Origin: Marisediminicola antarctica
Lineage (GTDB): Bacteria; Actinomycetota; Actinomycetes; Actinomycetales; Microbacteriaceae
DNA length: 64,000 nt
Assembly (NCBI RefSeq): GCF_009930795.1
Contig: NZ_CP017146.1
Coordinates: 2,666,001-2,730,000 of the forward strand
Reading direction: 5' to 3'
The notes beneath the pieces were generated by a model. The model searched no databases and was not told where the DNA came from. It worked only from the letters and a program-made list of their open reading frames with translations. Shown piece by piece: positions 25,896 through 34,788 of the stretch (the stretch's first letter is position 1; each line of letters opens with the position of its first letter). The position numbers and the translations under genes were made by a program.

Positions 25896-26606
25896 ATGTC
25901 GCAGGAGGAAGAAGCCCTATCCGACTGGGATCGAATGATTGCCGAGCTCGAATGCTATGTGAGGGAGCACCAAGATTTCCCGCACCATAATGCGCGCATC
26001 GAATTCCCCGATCAGCAGGTTGAGCGACTCGTTGGCTTCGTGCGAATGCAACGAAGGAGCCGATACCTGCTGACGGACCGGCAACGGTCTTGTCTGGAGC
26101 AGATTCCCGGTTTCAGCTGGGATCCGCTAGCAGAAGCATGGACGGCCAATGTGTCCGATTGGGGACAACACTTTGCCCTCCACGGGCGTGCACCCTCCCC
26201 AAGCTCAACCAGCGTACGGGACCGTCAACTTGCACGTTGGGCGAGCGAGCAAAGACGACGCCAGCGGAATGGCACCATCGCGCTAAATCGACTCAAGGAA
26301 GTCACCGCGATTCCCGGATGGTCCTGGGTCGCGGTTGCCCCTCCACTGGACAGCTTCAACGCCCGACTTGAGGAATTGCGGGGGTGGATTGCACAGAACG
26401 GGCGCTTTCCGAACGTTGCCACTAATCGGCCATCCGATCCTGAAGGGGCCCTCGAACACTCGTTGGCGCGCTGGCTCTACGTCCAGCAATACGCTGACCA
26501 ACGACGACGACCTGAGAACAGGCGCCAGTCGAAAATAGAAGCCGCAATCGGTCCGTTGATTCACAACTCAATTCTCGACACACACAAACCTCGGCACATT
26601 GACTAA
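25896..26606 (+). CDS. Helicase-associated (HA) domain protein
   Basis: A 236-residue protein with three repeats of the HA type: an acidic helix with a conserved Trp followed by LARW.xxQRxxxRxGT and IPGWSW. Examples are IPGFSWDPLAEAW, RQLARWASEQRRRQRNGT then IPGWSWV, and HSLARWLYVQQYADQRRR. HA domains are putative DNA-binding helices found after helicases and in mobile elements. No helicase domain is attached here. ATG 25896 follows an in-frame region with no homology. Confidence 0.65.
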   Translation: MSQEEEALSDWDRMIAELECYVREHQDFPHHNARIEFPDQQVERLVGFVRMQRRSRYLLTDRQRSCLEQIPGFSWDPLAEAWTANVSDWGQHFALHGRAPSPSSTSVRDRQLARWASEQRRRQRNGTIALNRLKEVTAIPGWSWVAVAPPLDSFNARLEELRGWIAQNGRFPNVATNRPSDPEGALEHSLARWLYVQQYADQRRRPENRRQSKIEAAIGPLIHNSILDTHKPRHID

Positions 26607-26635
26607 CACAATCCAGCGAGGGCGGCCAGTCGGGC

Positions 26636-26942
26636 GCACGGTCTCAGGCTCCGAGCGGTCGACCCGGGGATGCGACCGGTTCGATCGACAGCACGATCGT
26701 CGAGCGGCGAATCGTCACGGGCACACCGTGCACCCGAAGGTCCAGCAGCATCTCCCATCGCAGCCCGATGGTGCGCTCATGCAGCTCGACGAGCATCACG
26801 AGCTCGTCGTCGCGACGAAGCAAGCGAATCGTCCACATTCTGCGTGGGTGGCGTGCGCTTGATCACCCTGCGGTCCAGGTCGACGAGATAGGTGGATGCT
26901 TCGGTGGTCGCGAGGCACGCACCGCTGGCGCTGTCTGGTCGA
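26636..26942 (-). repeat. Duplicated B-gene segment, copy 2
   Basis: Partner of 23262-23575 in the same orientation. Similarity covers the whole B gene and stops just beyond each end. Confidence 0.8.
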
Positions 26943-26950
26943 CGCGATGA
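26644..26950 (-). pseudogene. B-family small gene (member 3), frameshifted
   Basis: The front half reads TTEASTYLVDLDRRVIKRTP then PTQNVDDSL. The back half is in another frame, LLRRDDELVMLVELHERTIG through STIVLSIEPVASPG. Comparison with 23270-23575 places a one-base insertion near 26825. The start codon position of the intact copy is also not conserved. It lies 40 bp after the stop of the operon gene at 26991. Confidence 0.6.
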
Positions 26951-26990
26951 TGGGCGGAACAGCGCTGGCCCGTGAACGCGGTGTCCATTC

Positions 26991-27572
26991 CTATTCGCCG
27001 GCGACAACCGAGAACTTCCTGCCGGTCGCGTCGTCGTGATTGAGCCGGCCGAGGAACTTGATGGCACTGTGTTCGGAGTTCGTCCACCGCACGACTTGCC
27101 AGAGCAATCGATGGTCCTCCTTACCAAGGGTTGCTTCGGCGCTTTCCTGCGCCGACGCCACGACCTCCTCGAGTTTCACGATTCTGCGGGCCGCTTGCTG
27201 GCGCAGCCCATCCTTCAAGTTGCGCCCAGTCGCCGCCCAGCGAAACGGTTGTCCTCTTGTCAGGTCGTGGTCGAGGACTTCATCCCGAGAGTCGATGATC
27301 ACTTCAACGTTCGTGGGCTCGAGACGCGCCCTGAACACCGGACCCTCTTCGAGTGGTCCTGCCGCGGTCGAGACGGTGATGATCATCGTCTCGAGGGCTG
27401 CCTTGATCTCCTCGATTGTGGCGCGGCCCTTGGCCGCCCGTGCCTGCGCACTTTTCCGAATTACGTCGGGGTTGGCGGGTGAAGCCACCACGGCCCACTC
27501 GAACGTTCCGGTTGCTCGTTCTGTGGTGCCATCGGGGAACGTGATTGACCCTGTTGCCCTATCGAATCTCAT
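26991..27572 (-). CDS. Unknown protein 1 of the phosphoesterase cassette
   Basis: A 193-residue soluble protein beginning MRFDRATGSITFPDG and ending KFSVVAGE. The N-terminal ~90 residues are beta/alpha (FEWAVVASPANPDV, IDSRDEVLDHDL). The rest is helical, with EEVVASAQESAEATLGKED. It overlaps the upstream gene by ATGA, so the pair is translationally coupled. No family is recognised. Confidence 0.6.
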   Translation of the reverse strand: MRFDRATGSITFPDGTTERATGTFEWAVVASPANPDVIRKSAQARAAKGRATIEEIKAALETMIITVSTAAGPLEEGPVFRARLEPTNVEVIIDSRDEVLDHDLTRGQPFRWAATGRNLKDGLRQQAARRIVKLEEVVASAQESAEATLGKEDHRLLWQVVRWTNSEHSAIKFLGRLNHDDATGRKFSVVAGE

Positions 27573-28117
27573 TTCAGTGGCCCGCTGTCTTCGATGGCCA
27601 TGGCGAGAGCGGCTGCGGTGAGTTCGAGTGGGACGTTCGTGTGCTCGGCGACCGTGCGAAGTGCGGTGCTGCAGATCATGATCGCCACAACGCTTGGATC
27701 CGCGCCACAGTCTCGTGGCAAGGGCGAGATTGCCTCCTCCTCGATGCCGAGGGCTCGTGAGCGTGCTGCTTCGAGCAGGGAGTCAACCAACGCGGCGTGG
27801 AGCTTGTTGTGGGACTCGTAGGTTGCTGCGCCGAGGGCGGCGCAGTTGCAGAATCCGGCGCCGCGGAACACCAGCTTGCATCGCATGACGATTTCGTCGA
27901 CGGCGTCCGGAAGGGTTCCCTCATCTGTGGTTCCATACCTCGCTGCTGTGGCGATGAGCTCGATGGTGCCTTCGAAGATCTCGCTGAGAGATTTCAAGGT
28001 TGTGGTCGCCTCGAAGAAGGCGTCCGGCGAGCAGGTGTGCCCGATGGTTCGGTCGAGATTGAACCTCTGCCACGGTTCCAACGACCTCATGTGGTCAACA
28101 GCGATTTCGTAAGTCAT
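27569..28117 (-). CDS. Unknown protein 2 of the phosphoesterase cassette
   Basis: A 182-residue mainly helical protein beginning MTYEIAVDHMRSLEPWQRF. It contains several Cys residues (FCNCAAL) and ends ALAMAIEDSGPLK. The frame is open far upstream, but ATG 28117 is the first start with protein-like composition and has a purine-rich leader. It overlaps the next gene as ATGA. No family is recognised. Confidence 0.55.
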   Translation of the reverse strand: MTYEIAVDHMRSLEPWQRFNLDRTIGHTCSPDAFFEATTTLKSLSEIFEGTIELIATAARYGTTDEGTLPDAVDEIVMRCKLVFRGAGFCNCAALGAATYESHNKLHAALVDSLLEAARSRALGIEEEAISPLPRDCGADPSVVAIMICSTALRTVAEHTNVPLELTAAALAMAIEDSGPLK

Positions 28118-28278
28118 GGTGTCGGCTCCTTCAAGTAGTGCGGATTGAACTGCGGTGTTCACGGTTTGGCGACAACGACGTAGTGGGCATCGTCCGGGAC
28201 CGACGAGCGGAGTTGGTCGGCTTGTGACAGCCGCGCCGATCGCGGGCGGGAGCGGCCGCTGGTCGTGGCGCGTGTGGT

Positions 28279-28938
28279 TCATTCGTGCGAGGGACTGCCC
28301 GCGTCCGTTCTCGCTATGCGCTCGTCGGCTTCCGCTTTCAGGTCCTCGGCCCTGTCTTCGATCTTCCAGTCGACGTATTCGATGGCATCGTCGACGGTGA
28401 AGAGGATGCGGATGCTGTCGGTGAGGATCGTCTGGTCGACGGCTTCGATGGCATCGGCGAACCGGATCTGGAACTCGTCGTAGGACATAACGCCGCCGTT
28501 GTCGATGAGGTTTTCGGCTGCCTTGCGGATGAGGTCGAGGTTCGACTCGGAGAATGCGAGAGCCCAGGCAGCCGCCTCCCGCAGGTACCCTCGGGCGTCG
28601 TACAGGTCGGTGACATAGCCGTCGTGGTTGTAGGTGACGTCGGAGGTCCAGCGTGCCATGTGCTCGCTCAGTACGGCGTCGCTTGTGGTGTCGCCGCTTT
28701 CGAGCATCTGCACGGCGAGGTCGACACACGGGCCGGCCATCGCGATGCGCGCGATCACGTCGGGCTCGACGTCGGATTGGGCGGGCCGGATGTCATAGAA
28801 CCCGTTCGCCCCAACTTGGATGGCCTCGAAGGTCAGCCCGTGATGGAGAATCGCGAATCCGTGTGTCACGGCATGACACGCCTCCATGAAACTGACGGGC
28901 TCGAACGACGTAGCGCTGGTGGTGAATTCGATCATCAT
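28279..28938 (-). CDS. Unknown protein 3 of the phosphoesterase cassette
   Basis: A 219-residue acidic, mostly helical protein. The segment MEACHAVTHGFAILHHGLTF, followed by ARIAMAGPCVDLAVQML, recalls the layout of M41/FtsH-type peptidase domains (HEAGHA... AGxxAE). The HExxH zinc motif is not present (MEACH), so any relation would be to an inactive form. C-terminal part: ILFTVDDAIEYVDWKIEDRA. It lies between the phosphoesterase and unknown protein 2, with gaps of 160-340 bp. Confidence 0.5.
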   Translation of the reverse strand: MMIEFTTSATSFEPVSFMEACHAVTHGFAILHHGLTFEAIQVGANGFYDIRPAQSDVEPDVIARIAMAGPCVDLAVQMLESGDTTSDAVLSEHMARWTSDVTYNHDGYVTDLYDARGYLREAAAWALAFSESNLDLIRKAAENLIDNGGVMSYDEFQIRFADAIEAVDQTILTDSIRILFTVDDAIEYVDWKIEDRAEDLKAEADERIARTDAGSPSHE

Positions 28939-29281
28939 GTCCCCCCGGACCTAGGTGCGACACTCTCGCGGGGATGACGTTACAGACCCCAGCACCCGGG
29001 TCCCGACCATTCGGATGAGACCATCTCCGAGCGGACGATGCGCTTGTCAATCGACGTGACAAGTGCCCATTTTCGTCGCCGGGGTGAATGTCACCCGATT
29101 TTCCCCCGGAACGGCGGGGCCTGCACAGGTCCACCGGCTCCGTCCGGTTACACATTCGCTGACAATATTTGCACTCAAAGCGAAAACACTTTAGGCGACT
29201 GAAATTGGTCAAAAGAAAGTCTGTCGACGGGCGGCAAACAGACAGAAGTCGCACATCTTTCGCTGGCGTAAAGCTGGCCCA
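28939..29281. other. Gap between cassette genes, no gene seen
   Basis: About 340 bp. An AT-richer stretch at 29150-29215 (TTTGCACTC, AAAACACTTT, ATTGGTCAAAAG) stands out from the GC-rich surroundings. It could carry a promoter for the genes at 28938 and below. No coding homology was seen. Confidence 0.35.
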
Positions 29282-30184
29282 TCAGCCCGCGTTGTTGAGG
29301 CTGGTGTCGGGCGTGGGCGGTGCCGCCGGTGCGGAGGCGTCACGGCCAAAGAATGTGAGCTCGAGTGTCCCCACGTCGAGGATTGCCTGGCTGATCGTAT
29401 CCTTGCTGCCGTTCTTGTCGAGGATCACGACACGGGCGACGAATCGGGTCTCGCCGGTACCGTAGGCGACCGTGTCGTCGATGAACAGGTGGTAGTGCCC
29501 GCCGAGGTAGAGCTTGGGCTGTACTTGGATGAAGCCGCGGTGGAAGATCGCGCGGCCGGCGGCGGCGTATTCACGGCCGGCTTCCGGCCACAACTCGTCG
29601 GTCTCAGCGAGCCGTCGGTCGAGGGTCGGCAGGTTCATGGGAGCGTCGTGTCCGATGAGGATGTCGGCTGGATCATCGCCGAGCGCTACCAGGTCGGCGT
29701 CCATGATCGCCTCCTCTGCCCACCATGAATAACCTTCCTGCCGGAGGGCAACATCCACCGAATTCGCCCCGCCCATCGCTGCCAGGGTCCGACCCGAGAC
29801 CAGGCGGGTTCGATATCCACGCGGGATGTGGGCCAGATTCGGGCGGATCCAGCGCAGCCCATCCGCACCGATCGGAAATCTCAGCAAGCGCCCGAAGTCC
29901 TCGTGATTGCCGTCGACGAAAAACAAGCTCTGCCCACGGTCGGCCAGTCGTTTGCTGAGTTTGTTCAGGATGTTGCCCGTGTTCTCGCGTGGCCAAATGA
30001 AGCCGAAATCGCCGAGGACCACGAGGGTGTCGATTCCGCGGGCCGCCATGGTGCGCGAGACCCTCAACACGTGTTCGAGGTCGCCGTGAGTGTCACCGAG
30101 GAACCCGATTCGGGTCGCCGTCGCCAGTGTTTCGACAGGGTCTTCCCTCGTTGGCAGGTCACGCGGGGGCTCAGCGACGGTCAT
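29282..30184 (-). CDS. Calcineurin-like metallophosphoesterase
   Basis: A 300-residue enzyme with all five phosphoesterase blocks: GFLGDTHGD (residues ~29-37), VVLGDFGFIWP, VDGNHEDFGRL, LIGHDAP, and LYLGGHYHLF. These supply the Asp, His and Asn ligands of the di-metal centre. The family hydrolyses phosphomonoesters or phosphodiesters, including cyclic nucleotides, and the substrate here is unknown. I chose ATG 30184 over ATG 30196 because it overlaps the A-gene stop as ATGA and the same overlap is kept at 23658. It is the only recognisable enzyme in the A/B-bracketed cassette. Confidence 0.85.
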   Translation of the reverse strand: MTVAEPPRDLPTREDPVETLATATRIGFLGDTHGDLEHVLRVSRTMAARGIDTLVVLGDFGFIWPRENTGNILNKLSKRLADRGQSLFFVDGNHEDFGRLLRFPIGADGLRWIRPNLAHIPRGYRTRLVSGRTLAAMGGANSVDVALRQEGYSWWAEEAIMDADLVALGDDPADILIGHDAPMNLPTLDRRLAETDELWPEAGREYAAAGRAIFHRGFIQVQPKLYLGGHYHLFIDDTVAYGTGETRFVARVVILDKNGSKDTISQAILDVGTLELTFFGRDASAPAAPPTPDTSLNNAG

Positions 30185-30675
30185 TGGCGTCGCCATTGAC
30201 TGAGCCCCCCGGTGGGGCGTTTCTCGCCGTGCGGGAGCCTGGCATCCGCGTCAGTGATGTCGGAGTTCGCGAGGGCCGTGATCCATTCCGGGGTCCGGCG
30301 GTGCACCTGACGGTCGGAGCTGACCCTGACTCGTGCTGCTGCTACCCGGACCTTTTGCGACGGTGGGCGCCGCGCCGTCGGGCCAACCTCTGGCGCGTCG
30401 ACGGTCACGATCACCCGCACCACCACCCCTCTCCCGAGGGCTGTGAGGCGCAGCCCCCGGTTCGTTGGTCGCATCGTCGTTCTCCGTCCCCTGCTCGAGC
30501 GGGTCATCGAATCACATGTGCCCCGTGGCGCGCGACCTTCGAATCCGACGGTCGTTGGCGCTTCATCCACTTCTACACGCGAGCCAACGCATCTCCGCAC
30601 AGCTCGGCCGGATTTGTCCATGAGTCGGTGGAATGACCTCCGCGCCGCGACCTAGCGTTATTCGCGCGAGGCCGC
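30149..30675 (-). repeat. Duplicated A-gene segment, copy 2
   Basis: Partner of 23638-24145 in the same orientation. Here the phosphoesterase gene continues intact, while in copy 1 it is reduced to its first codons. Confidence 0.8.
30181..30507 (-). CDS. A-family small protein (member 2)
   Basis: A 108-residue basic protein (MTRSSRGRRTTMRPTNRG...), with the shared core KVRVAAARVRVSSDRQVHRR then TPEWITALANSD. It is a paralogue of 23658-23990. It overlaps the phosphoesterase start by 4 bp, so it is the first gene of that cassette. It may be a small DNA- or RNA-binding protein given its charge, but no domain is recognised. Confidence 0.5.
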   Translation of the reverse strand: MTRSSRGRRTTMRPTNRGLRLTALGRGVVVRVIVTVDAPEVGPTARRPPSQKVRVAAARVRVSSDRQVHRRTPEWITALANSDITDADARLPHGEKRPTGGLSQWRRQ

Positions 30676-30836
30676 GTCAAACCGCTACACGGGACCTTTA
30701 GGGCGTTGTCGTCAAAAGAATTTTGAAAGATTTTTGTGCTCTTTGACCGGGACTTTTTCAAGAACGGACGTTCCGTGATCGCGGAAAACGCCCCAAATCG
30801 CCCGAATGCCGAAAAACAGCCGCACACCTAGTTCTC
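30508..30836. promoter_or_regulatory. Divergent control region upstream of the transposase-like gene
   Basis: The left part is the duplicated segment. The right part (about 30715-30860) resembles 54665-54825 upstream of the second recombinase gene. Both have GTCAAAAG, an AT-rich stretch with TTTTTG, GACCGGGAC, GCCGCACAC and then an ATG followed by AACCGACTCAT. The shared layout suggests common control of the transposon genes. No exact -10/-35 pair can be asserted. Confidence 0.45.
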
Positions 30837-32498
30837 ATGACCGAAAACCGACTCATCGACAATCACACTCCATCCCGCAACATCCTCACCGAAACGGACA
30901 AAACCATGTTTACTGACAACTCCACCCTGATCGCCCACGACCTCCTCATCCAGGCCGACGCCTGCCTCACCCAAACCGGCATAGTCGGGAAGCTCGCCCA
31001 GTGGCGCAGCGACGACAGGCGGACGAGCGTCGCCCGCACGGCGACCATCTCCGACCGCGCCGTCCTCGTCGCGCTCCTGCTGCTGGCCCGCGAACGCTCC
31101 CCCCTCACGATGGTGTCCCTCGCCGACCTGTTCCAGTACCGGCTGGCGACAGAGTCCGAGGAGCTCCTCGGGCTCAACCGTCACATCCCGTCCTCAGATA
31201 CACGATTGGAGCGCCAGCGCTGGCACCGCTTCGCCAGCAGCGCCTTCCGGCGGGTGGTCGACCTGATGGATCCGTTCCCCGAGACACCGCGCAACGCGCT
31301 CACCTACACCGAGATCTCAGAGGTGCGCGCTGCGCACGACCCCGAACGGGAGAAAGTGATGAAGGCCCGCCTGAACGATTTCACGGCTGCGTTTCTCCGG
31401 ATGACTTTTCTGCAGCAGCCGGACCGGGTTCGCGACGAGAACCCCTGCGCAGACCTCGTGATCGGCCAGGCCTTCATCCCGGCCTCCGCCCGCCGGGGAA
31501 TCTCAATGCACACCCTGACCGACCGGGTCGCCGAGGAAGCCGCCGGAATTGTTCGCCCCGAAACCGCAAAGCGTGTCGACATATTTGCCGGCTGGTACCC
31601 GCGAGGCGACTCAGCTGCTAACTGCGCCGCCAACCCTGCCGAAGTCCAGCACAAGGGCGGCCAGCACGGCCACGTTGACATGGCGTGGGGTTGGATGGCG
31701 AACGTCGCCGTACGTGTTGACTCAGCATCGCCGCGCGCACCCCGCTTCCCCAAGCTCGTGGTCGGCGCGACACTGAGCATGCCGAACGTCGGCGTGCCCG
31801 AAGAGGCCGTCGCCCTCATGCGCGCGGCACTCGATACCGGTCTGACTGCCGGGATCGTCCACGCCGACAAGCAGTACTTCGCCAGTTCCACAATCGACCG
31901 CCTCCACATCCCGACGACCGAACTGGGCTTCACCCCGTCGACCGACTACCGCATCGACCGACTCGGTGTCTCCGAGCGGCACCACTCCGGCGCGGAATTC
32001 ATCGAAGGCGGGGCCTACTGCCCACGCATGCCCGAGGCCCTCAAGCGTGCATCCGCGGACTTCCTCGCCAAGCACATCGACACGGAGACCTACCGCGCGC
32101 GGCTCACCGAACGGCTCCAGTTCCAGCTGCGCCGCAGAAGCACGCCCGATGCGAACGGCCGCTTCCGGATGATGTGCCCGCCAACCGCCCACCAGCACGC
32201 CGATGACGTCTACCCGCCCGCGCAGATCTGCACCCAAGGATCGGTGGCTTTCAACAAGGAAGACGGCCTCCGCCAGCACCAGGCGTTCCCCTACAAGAGC
32301 GCGAGGTGGGAAGAGTTCCACCAGCACGCAAGCCTCACTCTCGAGGCCACCGTCGCGGCCGCATTTCACCCACGCTGCGGTGGTGCGGTGGACGGGGCTC
32401 GGCGCATCCGGGGATTCGCCGCCGTTCAGGTGATGATGACGATGCTCCTGACCGTCCACAACCTGCGCACCATCAGCGAGTTCCTCCGCGACGAATAA
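30837..32498 (+). CDS. DDE transposase-like protein, probably inactive relative
   Basis: A 553-residue homologue of the protein at 55795-57687, sharing VHADKQYFASSTIDRLHIPT, LGFTPSTDYRIDRLGV and the C-terminal RIRGFAAVQVMMTMLL. Where the intact copy has SIDQTF, the presumed first catalytic Asp is Gly here (VIGQAF). The second Asp (ADKQYF) and the Glu region are kept. The first ~22 residues (MTENRLIDN...) match the start of the second recombinase gene rather than the transposase, so MFTDNSTL at 30906 may be the true start. No recombinase genes accompany it. Confidence 0.65.
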   Translation: MTENRLIDNHTPSRNILTETDKTMFTDNSTLIAHDLLIQADACLTQTGIVGKLAQWRSDDRRTSVARTATISDRAVLVALLLLARERSPLTMVSLADLFQYRLATESEELLGLNRHIPSSDTRLERQRWHRFASSAFRRVVDLMDPFPETPRNALTYTEISEVRAAHDPEREKVMKARLNDFTAAFLRMTFLQQPDRVRDENPCADLVIGQAFIPASARRGISMHTLTDRVAEEAAGIVRPETAKRVDIFAGWYPRGDSAANCAANPAEVQHKGGQHGHVDMAWGWMANVAVRVDSASPRAPRFPKLVVGATLSMPNVGVPEEAVALMRAALDTGLTAGIVHADKQYFASSTIDRLHIPTTELGFTPSTDYRIDRLGVSERHHSGAEFIEGGAYCPRMPEALKRASADFLAKHIDTETYRARLTERLQFQLRRRSTPDANGRFRMMCPPTAHQHADDVYPPAQICTQGSVAFNKEDGLRQHQAFPYKSARWEEFHQHASLTLEATVAAAFHPRCGGAVDGARRIRGFAAVQVMMTMLLTVHNLRTISEFLRDE

Positions 32499-32510
32499 GC
32501 CGCGCTACCT

Positions 32511-32545
32511 CTCTCGACGGTCGCCAAGCCGGCGACCGTCGAGAG
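32511..32545 (+). terminator. Perfect 15-bp hairpin after the transposase-like gene
   Basis: CTCTCGACGGTCGCC / GGCGACCGTCGAGAG with a 5-nt AAGCC loop, 13 bp after the stop codon. There is no T run. It is probably a terminator of the high-GC I-shaped type; it could also be part of the element's right end. Confidence 0.6.
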
Positions 32546-32679
32546 CACCGGGCTAAATCGAGGCGAAGGCTGCGTGACCAGAAAGCGACTCACACGGAGC
32601 GTGAGCCAATCGCTGACAAGACGTCAAATCGGTTCTGAGGCCCAAAGAACGAAGACCCATGTTGAAGGAGAATGAACAC

Positions 32680-33000
32680 ATGGATGACATGATCTCGCTC
32701 TTTGCTAGTGACGACACAGCGCAGTCCGAGTCGGCCCCACCGACGAGGATGATGACCCCGTTGCAACGAGAAGCGCTGAAAAAGGCCTTCGCGACGCTTG
32801 GCGTGTTGGATGCGCGCGGTCAGTTCGCGATGGTCGAGGACTTGACAGGTAAGCGCATCGCCTCGGTTCAGGAACTGCACGAGCGCGACGCTCAGACGCT
32901 GATTCACCGGTTGGCCGACAAAGTCAGTTCAACCGGCCGCAAGAACACGGGAAACACGTGGGATGACCGCGAAGAGAGTACGTGGATCGACAAACTCTGA
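32680..33000 (+). CDS. Conserved small actinobacterial protein, unknown
   Basis: A 106-residue protein, MDDMISLFASDD..., with the core TPLQREALKKAFATLGVLDA, then GQFAMVEDLTGKRIASVQEL and the end NTWDDREESTWIDKL. It is a recognisable conserved pattern without assigned function. ATG 32680 is chosen because GAAGGAGA lies 8 nt upstream; an in-frame ATG at 32659 overlaps that ribosome-binding site. It stands between the transposase relic and the BREX-linked nuclease. Confidence 0.6.
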   Translation: MDDMISLFASDDTAQSESAPPTRMMTPLQREALKKAFATLGVLDARGQFAMVEDLTGKRIASVQELHERDAQTLIHRLADKVSSTGRKNTGNTWDDREESTWIDKL

Positions 33001-33092
33001 GTCAGATAGATCCCACGCCGTCGGATACCTGGATAGCTGCCTTCACCCGCTTCGTTGCGTGATGACGTGGAGCGCGTAGCCCATCGGACTAC

Positions 33093-34598
33093 CTAGGAGC
33101 GTGGTGACTCATGGTCGGTTTGACCCAGGATGTCCTGAACCACGAACGCGCTAGCGCGAATCAACTGCGAAACGGTCAGAGTGTCCGCTTTGACGTACTT
33201 GTAGATGAAGTCTGAACCGAACGAGCCGAATCCGCTATCAGTCCTAGCAGGGCCAACTTGCGCCCCGGGCTTCCCGAGAACCACGTCCAGCGTCTCAAAT
33301 GAAAACAACTCTGGGTGTCGCCGCGCAAACGCGATGCGCTCGGCTTTTTTCTCGACGGATGTTCCAAGAATGTGCGGTGTAATCAGGAAGCGACGGAATT
33401 GTCCATCCTGGAGCTGCCACCCGGCACAAATCCGGTGACCCTCTCGATCAATCCATGCATTCCACGTGACAAGCGGCTTGCCATGTGAAACTCCAGCGTC
33501 CGAGGCATCCGCACCAGTGGGGAGACTCTCGTTCAAGAGGGCAGCTAACCGAAAAGCGCGCATCTTGTGCAGAGCACTCCGCGTTTGCGATGACGCGATG
33601 GGCGCCAATTCGTTGTGACCGAGCCAGGCCGGTTCATCAGACTCGGGCCCTTGGACGACAGTCGAGTCAATGAGTGCGCTAACAAGGCGCACCACGCGGG
33701 AGTATCGGCGCATCGTCTCAACCTCGTACGCGTCGCCCGCACCCTCGAGAGCTTCGTCCAGGCGATCAGCGAGTCCGTCATAGCTGAGGTGTCGCCATCC
33801 GTTCCGTGTGAACGGCACTCGCTCCCCCATAACGTCACGGAACTCGACTTCCGGAGCAATCATGCTGAGAACGCAAAGCTCGGGAGCGGCGCCCTTCCAC
33901 TGCGCGACCTTTTCCATATATCGGTCGAGCTGCCCGAGATCAGGGAGGGAAAACACTTTGTTCTCAATCACCAATGACGCGTACCCAGGCCAGCAGAATA
34001 CGAGGTCAATATTTTGACGCTCGCGGTCAACCGAACGTCCCTCAGCATCGCCCGGAACGGCGAGAGGCTGGAATACCCGATCGGCGATATCTGGCAACGC
34101 ATCGAAGAACCACGCGAGTAGGTTGCTATGAAAAAGTTCCCGCTGCCCGAACATGATCCGAGCGAGCGGCTCGGCATTGAGCTGGGCCGCAAGCTCGGAA
34201 ACATCGACCGACGCTGCCTCGGGCACGCCATCGAGGAAGAGGCGGACTGGGTTGGATGCACCACGCGGTGGAGCGAGCCGCTTCACGCTTGTGCCCACGA
34301 CCCCGAGTTCAACCGCGGGGACACCATCGAACCCCCAGCGCTTTTCTTCGTCAGGCAGCGTTGACGGATGCCAAGAATCGACGCGATAGGCGCCGCGCAC
34401 AATCCCGCCGGCTATGCCGAGGACATATTTCGCTCGCGCCCGGGAGACTTGGCCAATGCGCCAGTTTCCTCGTGTCGCCTCGAACACAGCCGCGTCATCG
34501 TCGCCCTCGTGCCACGCTCTGTTGATGACGACCATGATGGTGGGTGCATCGATCGAACGAATGGGTCTCTCGCTGTTCCACGAGTTGGATTTGTTCAT
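33093..34598 (-). CDS. PD-(D/E)XK nuclease-domain protein next to BREX
   Basis: A 501-residue protein with two parts. Residues ~20-130 form a beta-rich domain (EATRGNWRIGQVSRARAKYV, IVRGAYRVDSWHP). The rest begins with ELFHSNLLAWFFDAL and holds the nuclease core, Asp198 (NIDLVFCW) and Glu212-x-Lys214 (LVIENKVF), followed by QLDRYMEKV, a typical PDDEXK_4 layout. It starts 190 bp after the brxHI stop in the same direction, so it may be a cargo gene of the BREX locus. DNA cleavage is inferred from the intact motif. Confidence 0.7.
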   Translation of the reverse strand: MNKSNSWNSERPIRSIDAPTIMVVINRAWHEGDDDAAVFEATRGNWRIGQVSRARAKYVLGIAGGIVRGAYRVDSWHPSTLPDEEKRWGFDGVPAVELGVVGTSVKRLAPPRGASNPVRLFLDGVPEAASVDVSELAAQLNAEPLARIMFGQRELFHSNLLAWFFDALPDIADRVFQPLAVPGDAEGRSVDRERQNIDLVFCWPGYASLVIENKVFSLPDLGQLDRYMEKVAQWKGAAPELCVLSMIAPEVEFRDVMGERVPFTRNGWRHLSYDGLADRLDEALEGAGDAYEVETMRRYSRVVRLVSALIDSTVVQGPESDEPAWLGHNELAPIASSQTRSALHKMRAFRLAALLNESLPTGADASDAGVSHGKPLVTWNAWIDREGHRICAGWQLQDGQFRRFLITPHILGTSVEKKAERIAFARRHPELFSFETLDVVLGKPGAQVGPARTDSGFGSFGSDFIYKYVKADTLTVSQLIRASAFVVQDILGQTDHESPRS

Positions 34599-34788
34599 AG
34601 ACTCATTTTCGGACGAATTTCACGTCCGGGAACCCCGGACATCATTAGCCGCCCGTTCGGCCCACCGTGAACAAATTGCTGCACTGTGAGCAGAGGACGC
34701 AACGCCACTAAGTCACGGGATGCTCGCTGCGGGTGACTCGCCCGCAAGGCCGACAGGCAGGAGCGCGGTTGCGAACACTTCGGCGCGA

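Noticed and set aside
28279-28938. Possible FtsH/M41-like metallopeptidase
   Set aside because: The HExxH motif is absent (MEACH) and no second metal ligand pattern is clear, so it stays unknown.
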